From assembly GCF_000964465.1 (NCBI RefSeq), contig NZ_BANH01000024.1, forward strand, positions 173,749 to 237,748: a stretch of DNA of 64,000 nt, in the 5' to 3' direction. The notes beneath the pieces are model-generated. The model searched no databases. It saw only the letters and a program-made list of their open reading frames with translations, and was not told the origin of the DNA. Every line of letters starts with the position of its first letter. Position 1 is the stretch's first letter. This DNA is from Gluconobacter thailandicus F149-1 = NBRC 100600 (GTDB taxonomy: Bacteria > Pseudomonadota > Alphaproteobacteria > Acetobacterales > Acetobacteraceae). This document shows positions 27,435-36,842 of the stretch, piece after piece. Position numbers and translations under genes: made by a program.

Positions 27435-28646
27435 TTAGGCAGCTACAGACCGCTTGAGCTGACGCTCACGCCACAGCGTGGAGACGGCTTCGACCAGCTC
27501 ATCAATCGCCTCATTGGTATGAAGCGGCGTCGGCGTCAGACGCAGACGCTCCGTTCCGCGCGGTACGGTCGGGAAATTGATCGGCTGGATATAGTGACCA
27601 AACCGGTTCAGCAATTCATCCGACAGGTCCCGGCAAAGCTCGGCCTCGCCCACCATAATCGGCACGATATGGCTCGGATTGCTAACATGAGGAATGCCAG
27701 CCTTGTCGAGCGCCGCACGCAGATAGGCAACCGCACGCTGCTGCCCCTCACGCTCGGCACTACTGCGCTTGAGATAACGCACACTGGCCAGAGCACCGGC
27801 CGCAATCATCGGCGGCAGAGCCGTAGAGAAAATGAAGCCTGAACCGAAAGAGCGCACGAAATCGCAAAGTGGTGCAGAGGCTGCAATGTAGCCGCCCACG
27901 ACGCCATATCCCTTGCCCAGCGTCCCTTCGATGACCGTCAGACGATGGGACAGACCCAGTTTCTCAGCCACGCCAGCGCCATGATCGCCATACATGCCAA
28001 CGGCATGGACCTCATCGAGATAGGTCATGGCGCCATATTTGTCGGCCAGATCACAGAAAGCTTCGATCGGAGCAATGTCGCCATCCATGGAATAGACGGA
28101 CTCGAACGCGATGATCTTCGGAACATCCGCTGGGAGTTCTTTCAGACGACGCTCCAGATCCTCAACATCATTATGACGGAAAATCTGCTTTTCAGCACGG
28201 GAATGGCGGATGCCTTCAATCATGGAGGCATGGTTCAGTTCATCCGACAGAACCACACAGTTCCGCAGACGGCCTGCAATCGTTCCCAGCGTGACCCAGT
28301 TGGACAGGTAGCCCGAATTGAACAGCAGTGCGCTTTCCTTACCGTGCAGGGACGCCAGTTCTTTTTCCAACTCCACATGATAGTGGTTCGTACCGGAAAT
28401 ATTGCGCGTACCGCCTGCGCCTGCGCCCGTCTCATCAAGGGCGTCGTGCATCGCCTTGAGAACTTCCGGGTGCTGCCCCAGGCCGAGATAATCGTTGGAA
28501 CACCACACTGTGACGTCACGACCGAGCCCATGATGATAGGCTTTCGGAAAATTGCCGGACCGGCGTTCAAGTTCCGCAAAGTAACGGTAGCTGCCATCAG
28601 CACGCAGACCGTCCAGGGCTGACTGGAACATCGCATCATAATTCAT
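27435..28646 (-). CDS. hemA: 5-aminolevulinate synthase
   Basis: Condenses glycine and succinyl-CoA to 5-aminolevulinate with PLP: the C4 (Shemin) route into haem typical of Alphaproteobacteria. 403 residues from MNYDAMFQ. The PLP lysine is Lys245 in EGTLGKGYGVVGGY; TGAGAGGTRNISGTNHYH, the Asp of YLDEVHAVGMYG and CSNDYLGLGQHP are present. Start set at 28646 with AGGAG upstream, although the frame runs to 28805. The start overlaps the LysR stop by four bases (ATGA), so hemA appears translationally coupled to a regulator gene. Confidence 0.96.
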   Translation of the reverse strand: MNYDAMFQSALDGLRADGSYRYFAELERRSGNFPKAYHHGLGRDVTVWCSNDYLGLGQHPEVLKAMHDALDETGAGAGGTRNISGTNHYHVELEKELASLHGKESALLFNSGYLSNWVTLGTIAGRLRNCVVLSDELNHASMIEGIRHSRAEKQIFRHNDVEDLERRLKELPADVPKIIAFESVYSMDGDIAPIEAFCDLADKYGAMTYLDEVHAVGMYGDHGAGVAEKLGLSHRLTVIEGTLGKGYGVVGGYIAASAPLCDFVRSFGSGFIFSTALPPMIAAGALASVRYLKRSSAEREGQQRAVAYLRAALDKAGIPHVSNPSHIVPIMVGEAELCRDLSDELLNRFGHYIQPINFPTVPRGTERLRLTPTPLHTNEAIDELVEAVSTLWRERQLKRSVAA

Positions 28647-29602
28647 CGCGTTTTCTCCTGCGCGGCACTGTAATCCTGTGAAATCTTCCCGCCAAGTACC
28701 CGCTCCAGATAGGCCAGCAGAACGCGCAGACGAGCGGGCATCTGCTGGCGTGTAGCACCACACCCGACGACCATGAACCAGACCGACAGAACGTTTCCCT
28801 GCCATCCGGGCAAAGCCTCGACCAGTCGGCCTGCATCCAGATCTTTCCGCAGCATGAAATCGGGCAAAAGTGCCAGACCTGTGCCGTTTCTGAGCGCGGG
28901 GAGCAGCATGTCGCCACTATTGACCGTCATTCGTCCATGCAGCCGCACAGACGCCTGTTCACCATTCTGGTGCGTAAGCCGCAACAGATCGGGAAGGTCG
29001 GCATTCGCGTAGAGCAGCCCTGCCTTGCCCGACAGATCCTCAGGAGTCTCCGCAGGCCCGAGTCTCGCTTTTAGATCGGGCGAACAGACCAGCCTCATCA
29101 TGGATCGACAGAGGAGATGAGCCCCGCCACTTGAGATTGGAGGCAGTTCGCCCGGCGTAATACGCACTGCCGCTTCGAACCGGCCACCCAGCAGGTCCAC
29201 AGTCCGGTCATCCAGATCAATATCCATGGAAATTTCCGGATATCGTTCAAGAAACCCGGGCAGGACCGGCCCCAACATATCCAGACCGAACCCCATTGGC
29301 GCCGCGAGCCGTATTGTCCCGCGTGGATTAGCCGCCCCTTCCCGCAGTTCCGCTTCCAGCCACTCCCCATCTGCCAGCATGCGTCGCGCGCGTTCCAGGC
29401 AGGCAACGCCCGCTGATGTCAGGGATAGATGGCGCGCGCTGCGCTGAAAGAGCGTTGTTTTCAACCGGTGTTCCAGTCGGGCAATGACCTTGGACACAGT
29501 CGGTGCGGAAAGCCCGAGTGACCGGGCCGCAGAAGCAAACGAACCGCTTTCCGCAACGCGGGCGAAGACGGCCCAGCCTTCAAGATCAGGAAGCATCAGC
29601 AT
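28643..29602 (-). CDS. LysR family transcriptional regulator
   Basis: 319 residues. The N-terminal winged helix-turn-helix (about residues 5-65) reads FARVAESGSFASAARSLGLSAPTVSKVIARLE, of the CrgA-like LysR group. The periplasmic-binding-like effector domain follows (RGTIRLAAPMGFGLDMLGPVLPGFLERYPEI). Effector unknown. Divergent from the pirin gene, the usual arrangement for a LysR regulator and its target, and overlapping hemA by four bases downstream. A TGGAAA-N7-TTTCCA repeat lies in the divergent region. Confidence 0.92.
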   Translation of the reverse strand: MLMLPDLEGWAVFARVAESGSFASAARSLGLSAPTVSKVIARLEHRLKTTLFQRSARHLSLTSAGVACLERARRMLADGEWLEAELREGAANPRGTIRLAAPMGFGLDMLGPVLPGFLERYPEISMDIDLDDRTVDLLGGRFEAAVRITPGELPPISSGGAHLLCRSMMRLVCSPDLKARLGPAETPEDLSGKAGLLYANADLPDLLRLTHQNGEQASVRLHGRMTVNSGDMLLPALRNGTGLALLPDFMLRKDLDAGRLVEALPGWQGNVLSVWFMVVGCGATRQQMPARLRVLLAYLERVLGGKISQDYSAAQEKTR

Positions 29603-29620
29603 TCTTCTTCACGACGTTTC

Positions 29621-29639
29621 TGGAAACCTTACATTTCCA
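29621..29639. promoter_or_regulatory. Candidate LysR operator between lysR and pirin
   Basis: A perfect interrupted inverted repeat, TGGAAA-N7-TTTCCA, lies in the 106-nt divergent gap, 19 nt from the lysR start. It contains the T-N11-A geometry expected of LysR boxes. Binding is inferred. Confidence 0.45.
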
Positions 29640-29708
29640 TCATTTCCATTTTCTTTATCTTGGTCCAGCCCCATGTTGGAAGTCAGAACAAACCAACAGG
29701 AGCACACC

Positions 29709-30413
29709 ATGCTCGACATCAGACCCTTTTCTTCACTTGGACACGCCAATCACGGCTGGCTGGACGCCCGGCATCATTTCTCATTCGCTGGCTACATGGA
29801 TCGTCATCGCATGCACTGGGGTCGCCTGCGTGTATGGAACGATGACAGGATCGAGGGCGGAACCGGTTTCGGCGCGCATCCACACAAGGACATGGAAATC
29901 ATCACCTATGTCCGTACCGGCGCCATTTCCCATGAGGACAGTCTGGGAAACAAAGGACGCACGGAAGCTGGCGATGTTCAGGTCATGTCCGCGGGTAGCG
30001 GAATCGTCCATGCGGAGTTCAACAAGGAAACCGAGGACACCACCCTGTTCCAGATCTGGATCATTCCCAATGAAACAGGGGGCACACCGGGCTGGGGAAC
30101 CCGACCTTTTCCGAAAGAGGCGCGTAACGGGCGGTTCGTCACACTCGCATCCGGTTTCAGGGATGACGACGCCCTGCCGATCCGGGCCGAGGCCCGCGTC
30201 CTCGGGGCTACTCTGAAAGCAGGCGAAACACTGACGTTCGAAACGCGCCGGGAGAATTTTTCTTACCTCGTGCCCGCGACCGGCAGCCTTGAAATAGAAG
30301 AAAAGACCATCGCCACACGAGACGGAGCGGCCCTGACCGACGTGGAACGCATTGTTATGACTGCGAAAGAAGATGCCGAGATCGTTCTGGTCGAAAGTGG
30401 CCCGCTCGACTAA
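29709..30413 (+). CDS. Pirin family protein
   Basis: 234 residues, bicupin. The metal-site motif GFGAHPHKDMEIITYV (His and His-x-His) and QVMSAGSGIVHAEFN are typical of the YhhW/pirin group; quercetin 2,3-dioxygenase activity is known for some members. Start at MLDIRPFS with AGGAG upstream; the frame is open further 5' through the LysR promoter. Divergent from the LysR gene and probably its target. Confidence 0.92.
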   Translation: MLDIRPFSSLGHANHGWLDARHHFSFAGYMDRHRMHWGRLRVWNDDRIEGGTGFGAHPHKDMEIITYVRTGAISHEDSLGNKGRTEAGDVQVMSAGSGIVHAEFNKETEDTTLFQIWIIPNETGGTPGWGTRPFPKEARNGRFVTLASGFRDDDALPIRAEARVLGATLKAGETLTFETRRENFSYLVPATGSLEIEEKTIATRDGAALTDVERIVMTAKEDAEIVLVESGPLD

Positions 30414-30546
30414 TCAAAATGCGGCGGAAACATCACGCAAAGGTGTGTTCCGCCTCATGCTACAGAACCATGGTTTATGCGTTGTTAATGCAGGGCCAAG
30501 TCCCTCCGGATGCGGCCAGTCCCTCCCATGCTGAGGAGTACAGGTC

Positions 30547-30906
30547 ATGACAACCACCATCGAAACCAAAGGCCAGAAAGAAACCTCCCTGTTCGTCCGT
30601 TTCGGCGACTGGCTCAGCAATGCCAGCATGGACAGGTCAGGACTGACGGAAGTCACCATCCGGCTAATGCGTGATGACTGCCATCTGGCAACCAGAGTCA
30701 GTGAACTCCATAACACTGAAGCAAACCCTCTCACGCCTCAGGAAGTCGAAACCTTAATGGGTGAGAAACATCTTAACTACATTGCCGAGCAGACCGGTCA
30801 ATCACTCGAAGCAATTGAGAATGCCCTTACGGGAGTTCTGCCCATGCTTGGCAAGCTCCTGCGCGTCGATCCTGAGCGCCTGTTTCAGTATCAGTGTAAA
30901 ATCTGA
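30547..30906 (+). CDS. Small hypothetical protein (YidB/DUF937-like ending?)
   Basis: 119 residues, soluble, no signal peptide. The C-terminal part (LNYIAEQTGQSLEAIENALTGVLPMLGKLL) has the helical pattern seen in YidB/DUF937-type proteins, a weak resemblance. AGGAG precedes the ATG and a strong terminator follows, supporting a real gene. Function unknown. Confidence 0.7.
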   Translation: MTTTIETKGQKETSLFVRFGDWLSNASMDRSGLTEVTIRLMRDDCHLATRVSELHNTEANPLTPQEVETLMGEKHLNYIAEQTGQSLEAIENALTGVLPMLGKLLRVDPERLFQYQCKI

Positions 30907-30914
30907 TACGCGCC

Positions 30915-30950
30915 TGACAGCAGGCCCAAGTATAGCCTGCTGTCATTTTT
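30915..30950 (+). terminator. Intrinsic terminator
   Basis: A perfect 11-bp stem, TGACAGCAGGC / GCCTGCTGTCA, with a 9-nt loop, followed by TTTTT. It ends transcription of the small hypothetical gene on the plus strand. The T-run touches the stop of the convergent EAL-like gene. Confidence 0.9.
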
Positions 30951-32020
30951 CATAGCCCTTCTGCCGTGCGGCTCATCCTGCGCCGACGAACCTTTCCCTC
31001 CATACCTGCAAAACGTTCGGCAATCTGGGCAGTGGTCTCTGCTGGCGACAGCGCCATGCCGGAGGCTTCAATACATCCGGCTTTCTTAACGAACTCCAGT
31101 TGCGCCTGAGTGTCGACCCCTGTGGCGCGAATATGAAGACCCAGCGCCCTGACGGCATCCAAAGCAGCCTTGAAAAAGGCGACCGCCCCCTCATCAAGTT
31201 CCGGCACATCTCCTTGCAGCGACCAGGAGAGGCTGGATGCCGACAAAACAGATGCATCAAACTGAACGCCGTCCAGTAAACCGCTGATGGCACGGTCCCG
31301 CAGAAGCGTGAGGCTGGACGTTGCTGCCCCAAAGCCATTCGTAAAGATCTGCACGCCCCGATCCCGCAGAGACGCAAGCGTGTAACAGACCTCCCGCTCA
31401 CCCTGTGCAATGCCACTTTCCTGAAAAACCAGATCCAGACGGGAAACAGGAAAGCCCGTCTGTTCCAGAACGTCATTCAGCCGCTTGTTGAAAGCAATGT
31501 CCGGAGCCTGATCGTCTTCCAGAGAGACCATCAATCGCATATCGTCCGGCCAAGTTGCGGCCTGGGCACAAGCTGCCTGAAGGAGTTCAAGGTCAAACTC
31601 CCGCTGCTGCTGGTCAAGTGATTTCCGGCGACTTCGGCGGACGGTCCGTCGCGGGATAGCCAGCCAGAGCTGGCTCATATCAACCTGCGCGCCAATCAGC
31701 TTCTCCATACCCCCACGACTTCCCGTCATGCGTGGCAGCCACCTCAAGGGCGGCAGAGCACTTTTCTGGCGGGCACGGCGACTGCGCAGGGTTGTGGCAA
31801 ACATGCCAGCACTGGGTGGAGAAGCAGGCGCCACAGAACGACTGTTTTCCAGCCAGTTCTTCTTGGTCTCTCCTGCCACCTCCAGGCCACGAGGCGTTGC
31901 CGTCCCGTAACTGACCTCCTGTCCTACATCATCCAATTCGGACATCTCCTGTTCTATCCAGACAGGAAAATGACGCCAGACCCCTAATTTTCCCTTAACA
32001 GCCCGCGTTTTTCTCCTCAC
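30950..32020 (-). CDS. EAL-like domain protein, catalytic residues lost
   Basis: Up to 356 residues; the frame is open from a GTG at 32020, while an ATG at 31945 (MSELDDVGQ) is an equally likely start. After a basic N-terminal region, residues about 135-340 follow the EAL phosphodiesterase fold: MRLMVSLEDDQ (usual VNLS), LDLVFQESG (usual LELEITES), TNGFGAATSSLTLLRD (usual DDFGTGYSSL) and GVQFDASVL (usual KIDRSFV). The EAL triplet, the DD pair and the Lys are missing, so c-di-GMP hydrolysis is unlikely; a binding or regulatory role is possible. It is convergent with the preceding gene. Confidence 0.75.
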   Translation of the reverse strand: MRRKTRAVKGKLGVWRHFPVWIEQEMSELDDVGQEVSYGTATPRGLEVAGETKKNWLENSRSVAPASPPSAGMFATTLRSRRARQKSALPPLRWLPRMTGSRGGMEKLIGAQVDMSQLWLAIPRRTVRRSRRKSLDQQQREFDLELLQAACAQAATWPDDMRLMVSLEDDQAPDIAFNKRLNDVLEQTGFPVSRLDLVFQESGIAQGEREVCYTLASLRDRGVQIFTNGFGAATSSLTLLRDRAISGLLDGVQFDASVLSASSLSWSLQGDVPELDEGAVAFFKAALDAVRALGLHIRATGVDTQAQLEFVKKAGCIEASGMALSPAETTAQIAERFAGMEGKVRRRRMSRTAEGL

Positions 32021-32175
32021 TTTACCGTGTAATCTCAGCGCATCCAGCTGAAACCCTGCATGCTTATTCTTCGTTCGCTCAATCAGGACAAATCTGCTAC
32101 CGATTCGTATCTGCGGATTTTCCGTACCACTTCCTTCAAGCGTGCAGGTTCAATCTGCCTGTCAGGACATTGTTG

Positions 32176-33462
32176 ATGACGGACGCCTCTTCCCGCTCCG
32201 CCCCGAACACGTCTTCCCGAAGCTCTCTCAAGGCTCTTCTTCCCTACTGGCAGGTTACTTTCGCCTCTTTTCTGGGATGGTTTCTGGACGCCTTTGACCA
32301 GACGTCCCTGATGTTCACGCTACCAGACATCGCCCATGAATTCGGCTGTACCATTGGCGCTCTGGGCATGATCCTGACAGCCCAGTCCTTCGGCCGCGCC
32401 ATTGGCAATACAAGCTGGGGATGGCTGGCGGATCGCTATGGGCGCCGTCTGGCGTTCATGCTGGGTGTCGTCTGGTTTGGTGTATTTTCCGCCATGACGG
32501 GCCTGTCTCATGGATTGCTGATGCTTGGCATCGTGCAGTTCCTGTTCGGGATCGGCTTTGGCGGCGAATGGACCGCCTCGGCAGCCCTTCTGATGGAGAG
32601 TGTGCCTGCCTGGACGCGGCCAATGGCGTCCGCGCTCATGATGTCGGGCTATGAGGTAGGATATTTTGCGGCGGCGGGTGCGCAGGCTCTCATTCTCCCG
32701 CATTACGGCTGGCGGATGCTGTTCTTCATCGGTTTGGCCCCGGCGCTTCTGGCCATTTTCATCCGGCTTGGCGTGAAAGAGAGCCCGGTTTGGCTCCGCA
32801 ACCGTGCGCAACGTGCGGCAGGACAGGCACGAACGCCGACACAGCCGCTTCCAAAGGTCCGGTTTCGGCTGGACGCAGGGGCGATTCAAGCCATCGCCTT
32901 CATGGGCTTTCTGGAATTTCAGAAGGCGGCCATCTACACGTTTTATCCCACGATCCTCCGCGGCTCCCATCACCTGACGCCGCAGGACGTTTTCATCCCG
33001 ATTACGCTTTACTGCATCGGCTCTTTCAGCGGAAAAATCCTTTGCGGATGGCTGGCCGAACGCTTCGGTGATCTGAAAGTCATGCTGGGTGCGATTGCCA
33101 TTGTCGTGCTGACGATCTGGCCGTTCCTGAGCGCTCCGTCATGGAACATGCTGCTGACAGCCGCCTTCATCATGGGGGCCGCCGCTTCCGGGATCTTCGC
33201 ACTGGTGCCGCATTATCTGGCCAAGTGCTTCCCGTCTGAAACACGCAGCTTTGGAATGGGATTGGGTTACGCTCTTGGCTCCATCGGGCAGGGTATCGCC
33301 GGATGGCTCATTCCGGGCATCGGACGGACACCGATTACCCTGCCGCTGACAGCCGAAGCTTTCGTGGTGGGATCAAGTGCCGTGACGGCGGGTATCGCCC
33401 TGCTTCAACCGAAAAACCTTCCGGGCGAAACCATGGAAGGTGATGAAGAAGCAGCGCCTTAA
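32176..33462 (+). CDS. MFS transporter, SHS/AAHS-like
   Basis: 428 residues with 12 predicted helices. The first helix GWFLDAFDQTSLMFTLPDIAHEFG and the loop WGWLADRYGRRLAF are MFS signatures closest to the sialate/aromatic acid:H+ symporter groups. Substrate unknown; organic acids are plausible. Start at the ATG at 32176, with AGGA eight bases upstream; two TTG codons precede it in frame. The 3' end overlaps the convergent flavoprotein gene by four bases. Confidence 0.88.
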   Translation: MTDASSRSAPNTSSRSSLKALLPYWQVTFASFLGWFLDAFDQTSLMFTLPDIAHEFGCTIGALGMILTAQSFGRAIGNTSWGWLADRYGRRLAFMLGVVWFGVFSAMTGLSHGLLMLGIVQFLFGIGFGGEWTASAALLMESVPAWTRPMASALMMSGYEVGYFAAAGAQALILPHYGWRMLFFIGLAPALLAIFIRLGVKESPVWLRNRAQRAAGQARTPTQPLPKVRFRLDAGAIQAIAFMGFLEFQKAAIYTFYPTILRGSHHLTPQDVFIPITLYCIGSFSGKILCGWLAERFGDLKVMLGAIAIVVLTIWPFLSAPSWNMLLTAAFIMGAAASGIFALVPHYLAKCFPSETRSFGMGLGYALGSIGQGIAGWLIPGIGRTPITLPLTAEAFVVGSSAVTAGIALLQPKNLPGETMEGDEEAAP

Positions 33463-35066
33463 AGAGACGCTGCCAGCCATTCCGCTGTGCGGATGCCATC
33501 AATCCCGGCGGACAGGATACCGCCGGCATACCCCGCCCCCTCACCCGCCGGAAACAGACCACGCAGGGTCGGGCTTTGTCCGTCCCTGTCGCGCTGAAGA
33601 CGGATGGGCGATGATGTGCGGGTTTCAACGCCTGTCATCACGGCATCCTCCATCGAAAAGCCCTTCAGCTTACGCTCGAAACGCGGCAGCGCTTCACGGA
33701 TGGCTTCACAAACGAAATCCGGCAGACACAGCGTCAGATCAGTTGGGGTCACGCCCGGCTGATAAGACGGGACAACGTCCCCCAGCGTTGTGGACGGGCG
33801 CCCCACCAGAAAATCACCAACCCGCTGTGCCGGGGCACGATAATCGCTTCCCCCTGCCACGAATGCCGCCTTTTCCCATTTCCGCTGGAACGCGACACCA
33901 CCCAGAACATCATCCGGGAAATCTTTTTCAGGCGTGACTTCCACGACAATACCACTGTTCGCATTCCGCTCGGCACGGGAATACTGGCTCATGCCGTTGG
34001 TCACGACCTGTCCGATCTCGGACGTTGCCGCCACGACCTGCCCACCCGGACACATGCAGAACGAATAGACCGAACGTCCGTTGGAGGCATGGTGCACCAG
34101 CTTGTAATCCGCCGCGCCCAGGATTTCATTCCCCGCATAGGAACCAAAACGGGCCGTATCGATAACGGATTGTGGATGCTCGATCCGGACCCCGATGGAG
34201 AACGGCTTGGCGTCCATGGCGACATCGGCCTGACGCAGCATTTCGAACGTATCGCGCGCTGAGTGCCCGACGGCGAGAATCACGCGCTCCGCTGGTAGGG
34301 TTTCGCCCGTTGAAAGACGAAGCCCCCGCAAGCGGCGCTCCGTTCCCTCACCTTCCATTTCGAAACCCTCAACACGGGTTTCGAACCGGTATTCCCCGCC
34401 CAGACGTTCGATTTCTTCACGAATGAACATGACCATCGAGACGAGACGAAACGTGCCGATATGGGGCTTGGAGACGTAGAGGATTTCTTCCGGCGCACCG
34501 GCCCGAACGAACTCCTCGATAACGCGCCGCCCGAGGTTTCGCGGATCGGACACACCGGAGTAGAGCTTGCCGTCCGAGAACGTGCCTGCACCGCCTTCAC
34601 CGAACTGCACATTGCTTTCGGGCGTCAGAACAGATTTGCGCCACAGGGCGAAGGTGTCCACCGTCCGAGAACGGACATCCTTGCCGCGTTCGATGATGAT
34701 CGGCTTGAGGCCCGCCTGTGCCAGCGTCAGAGCCGCCATGATTCCGCATGGCCCTGCCCCCACAACCACGGGACGCGGCATGCCTTCCGGCAATATCGCC
34801 TTCGGAAGATGATAGCTTGTATCTGGCGTTTGACGGATGTGCTGATCGCCCTCATGAGCCGCCAGAACAGCCGCTTCATCCGCAACGTCACAGTCAATAC
34901 TGTACACGAGAACAATATGACCGCGCTTGCGGGCGTCATAGCCGCGACGGGCGATCTTGAAATCTTTAAGGGCATCAGACGCAATATTCAGGCGCGTCAG
35001 GACTGCCTCCCGGAGCGCACCTTCCGGATGTTCCAGAGGCAGGCGCAGTTCTGTCAGACGGATCAT
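33459..35066 (-). CDS. FAD-dependent oxidoreductase (COG2509-like)
   Basis: 535 residues. An N-terminal RNA-binding-like alpha/beta part (about 1-90) is followed by the FAD dinucleotide fold PVVVGAGPCGIMAALTLAQAG. FGEGGAGTFSDGKLYSGV, the cysteine segment SFCMCPGGQVV and the late LFPAGEGAGYAGGILSAGIDG are the features of the uncharacterised COG2509 dehydrogenases. Substrate unknown. Overlaps yqhA upstream by four bases (coupled) and the MFS gene at the 3' end. Confidence 0.88.
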   Translation of the reverse strand: MIRLTELRLPLEHPEGALREAVLTRLNIASDALKDFKIARRGYDARKRGHIVLVYSIDCDVADEAAVLAAHEGDQHIRQTPDTSYHLPKAILPEGMPRPVVVGAGPCGIMAALTLAQAGLKPIIIERGKDVRSRTVDTFALWRKSVLTPESNVQFGEGGAGTFSDGKLYSGVSDPRNLGRRVIEEFVRAGAPEEILYVSKPHIGTFRLVSMVMFIREEIERLGGEYRFETRVEGFEMEGEGTERRLRGLRLSTGETLPAERVILAVGHSARDTFEMLRQADVAMDAKPFSIGVRIEHPQSVIDTARFGSYAGNEILGAADYKLVHHASNGRSVYSFCMCPGGQVVAATSEIGQVVTNGMSQYSRAERNANSGIVVEVTPEKDFPDDVLGGVAFQRKWEKAAFVAGGSDYRAPAQRVGDFLVGRPSTTLGDVVPSYQPGVTPTDLTLCLPDFVCEAIREALPRFERKLKGFSMEDAVMTGVETRTSSPIRLQRDRDGQSPTLRGLFPAGEGAGYAGGILSAGIDGIRTAEWLAASL

Positions 35067-35680
35067 GCGTCGTGCTTTTCTTTATTTTGGGCGGTGTCAG
35101 GCTGCGGGTCGGCGTGATGCGTGTCCGGGGAGCCTTCCATGATGCGATCCATGATGGCCATCAGAACACCGGACACGACGAAGGCCAGATGAATTCCAAC
35201 GCTCCATTCCAGAGCACGCGTGGACGTACCATCCACGCGGATGAAATCAGCCAGAACATGAATGGCTGACATGGCGACGATGGACGCCATGAGCTTGATC
35301 TTGATGTCCCCGAACGTCACGTGGCCAATCCAGGACGGATAGTCCTCATGATGACGGATATCGAGACGGGAGACGAAGTTCTCGTAACCTGAGAACATAA
35401 CGATCAGCAGCAGGTTCGCCAGCAGGACGAGATCGATCAGATCCAGCACGCCCACAAAGACGTCATCAAAGTCCAGACCGGTAGCCTTGAGAACCAGACC
35501 CAGAAGCTGCTGGAAGAATTTGAAAGCAACCAGAAGTAGCCCGATGGTCAGGCCGAAATAAAGCGGTGCGGCAATCCAGCGCGTGGCAAAGAAAGCGCGT
35601 TCCATTGCTTTTTCGGCACGGCCGAAGCTACCTGAATGACCAGTGAGGCGCTGGCCCTGCGGAGAAGAAGGAGTCGTCAT
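35063..35680 (-). CDS. yqhA: YqhA family (UPF0114) membrane protein
   Basis: 205 residues with three to four membrane helices. The central block DLIDLVLLANLLLIVMFSGYENFVS, followed by GDIKIKLMASIVAMSAIHVLADFI, is the UPF0114/TIGR00645 signature. Function is not known. Its stop overlaps the start of the COG2509-like gene (ATGA), so the two are translated together. Confidence 0.85.
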   Translation of the reverse strand: MTTPSSPQGQRLTGHSGSFGRAEKAMERAFFATRWIAAPLYFGLTIGLLLVAFKFFQQLLGLVLKATGLDFDDVFVGVLDLIDLVLLANLLLIVMFSGYENFVSRLDIRHHEDYPSWIGHVTFGDIKIKLMASIVAMSAIHVLADFIRVDGTSTRALEWSVGIHLAFVVSGVLMAIMDRIMEGSPDTHHADPQPDTAQNKEKHDA

Positions 35681-35741
35681 GCCCCTTCTCTACGATCTTG
35701 CGCCCCGGTCCGCCAATGCCTCTTTGCTGCAATGCCCCGGT

Positions 35742-36065
35742 TTAACCGACCTTTCGCAACGGAAGGGGCTGAACAGCCACACACTCTGATGCACCCCGGA
35801 CCTGACGTTCGCGGTCCAGATAGCGCAGGCAACTGATACGCAGGAAAGACGCCATATTGGGAAGCTCGCCCCGAAGTTCCAGAATTTCATCCGAAAGATT
35901 GGTGATGAGCTGATTGACGGTCATGCCATCTGCCGCGGCAATTTCCGTCAAGACATCCCAGAACATGTTCTCCAGCCGGATCGTGGTGACGACACCATGA
36001 ATCCGCAGGGACCGTGTCCGGCTTTCATAAAAGATCGGATCGGCGCGGACGTAGAGTTCACACAT
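35742..36065 (-). CDS. Ribbon-helix-helix domain protein
   Basis: 107 residues. Residues about 20-70 form a ribbon-helix-helix domain of the RHH_4 type (VTTIRLENMFWDVLTEIAAADGM, then TVNQLITNLSDEI), and FLRISCLRYLD matches the family end. Such proteins are DNA-binding dimers in Alphaproteobacteria; the target is unknown. Start set at MCELYVRADP (36065) although the frame is open to 36158. It lies 26 nt after the DJ-1/PfpI gene. Confidence 0.82.
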   Translation of the reverse strand: MCELYVRADPIFYESRTRSLRIHGVVTTIRLENMFWDVLTEIAAADGMTVNQLITNLSDEILELRGELPNMASFLRISCLRYLDRERQVRGASECVAVQPLPLRKVG

Positions 36066-36091
36066 GGCGGGTCTTTCCCTGCGAATACAAA

Positions 36092-36673
36092 TCAGGCTTC
36101 GATCTTCGTGCCCAGAACCTTCAGAAACTGGCCGATCCAGGCCGGATGTGCTGGCCATGCTGGGGCCGTCACGAGCTTGCCGTCCGTCACAGCACCATCA
36201 ATCGCGATCGCCTGATAGTCTGCGCCTGCGAGGATCATTTCAGCACGACAGGCCGGATAAGCGGAAACCTTGCGGCCAGAAATGACATTGGCAGCGGCGA
36301 GCAGTTGCGGACCATGGCAAACGGCAGCAATCGGCTTATCGGCCGTCACGAAGGCCCGGATCAGGTCCAGCACGCTCTCATCTGTGCTGAGCTGTTCAGG
36401 TGCACGCCCACCTGGAATGACCAGCGCATCGTAATCATCCGCTTTCGTGCCCGCATAGGTGGCGTTGAGCGTGAAGTTGTGGCCGCGCTTTTCGGTGTAG
36501 GTCTGATGACCTTCGAAATCGTGGATGGCGGTCGCCACCTGCTCGCCAGCCTTCTTGCCCGGAGACACCACATCCACCTTGTGCCCAACCATCAGCAGCA
36601 TCTGGAAGGGCACCATGATTTCGTAATCTTCAACGAAATCACCTGCGAGCATGAGAATACGTTTACCAGCCAT
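36092..36673 (-). CDS. DJ-1/PfpI family protein
   Basis: 193 residues from MAGKRILMLAGDFVEDYE, with AGGA eight bases before the ATG at 36673. The nucleophile elbow is AAVCHGPQLL (Cys then His) and the acidic residue is in GDFVEDYE, the PfpI/YhbO-like arrangement. Members act as glyoxalases, deglycases or chaperones; the role here is unresolved. Cotranscribed with the ribbon-helix-helix gene. Confidence 0.9.
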   Translation of the reverse strand: MAGKRILMLAGDFVEDYEIMVPFQMLLMVGHKVDVVSPGKKAGEQVATAIHDFEGHQTYTEKRGHNFTLNATYAGTKADDYDALVIPGGRAPEQLSTDESVLDLIRAFVTADKPIAAVCHGPQLLAAANVISGRKVSAYPACRAEMILAGADYQAIAIDGAVTDGKLVTAPAWPAHPAWIGQFLKVLGTKIEA

Positions 36674-36842
36674 GAGATCATCCTGACGATCGAGGTTCAA
36701 AAGATGGACTCCTTCTTACCGTATGCAGAAGGACTGTGGGTAATAGGTGGTAACGACACACTGCCCTGTCACCCACTTGCCGGAGAGGCAAAGCTGCCTC
36801 AGAACTGTTGGCGATATTGCCTGTCAGGGACCGCGTTCATCC

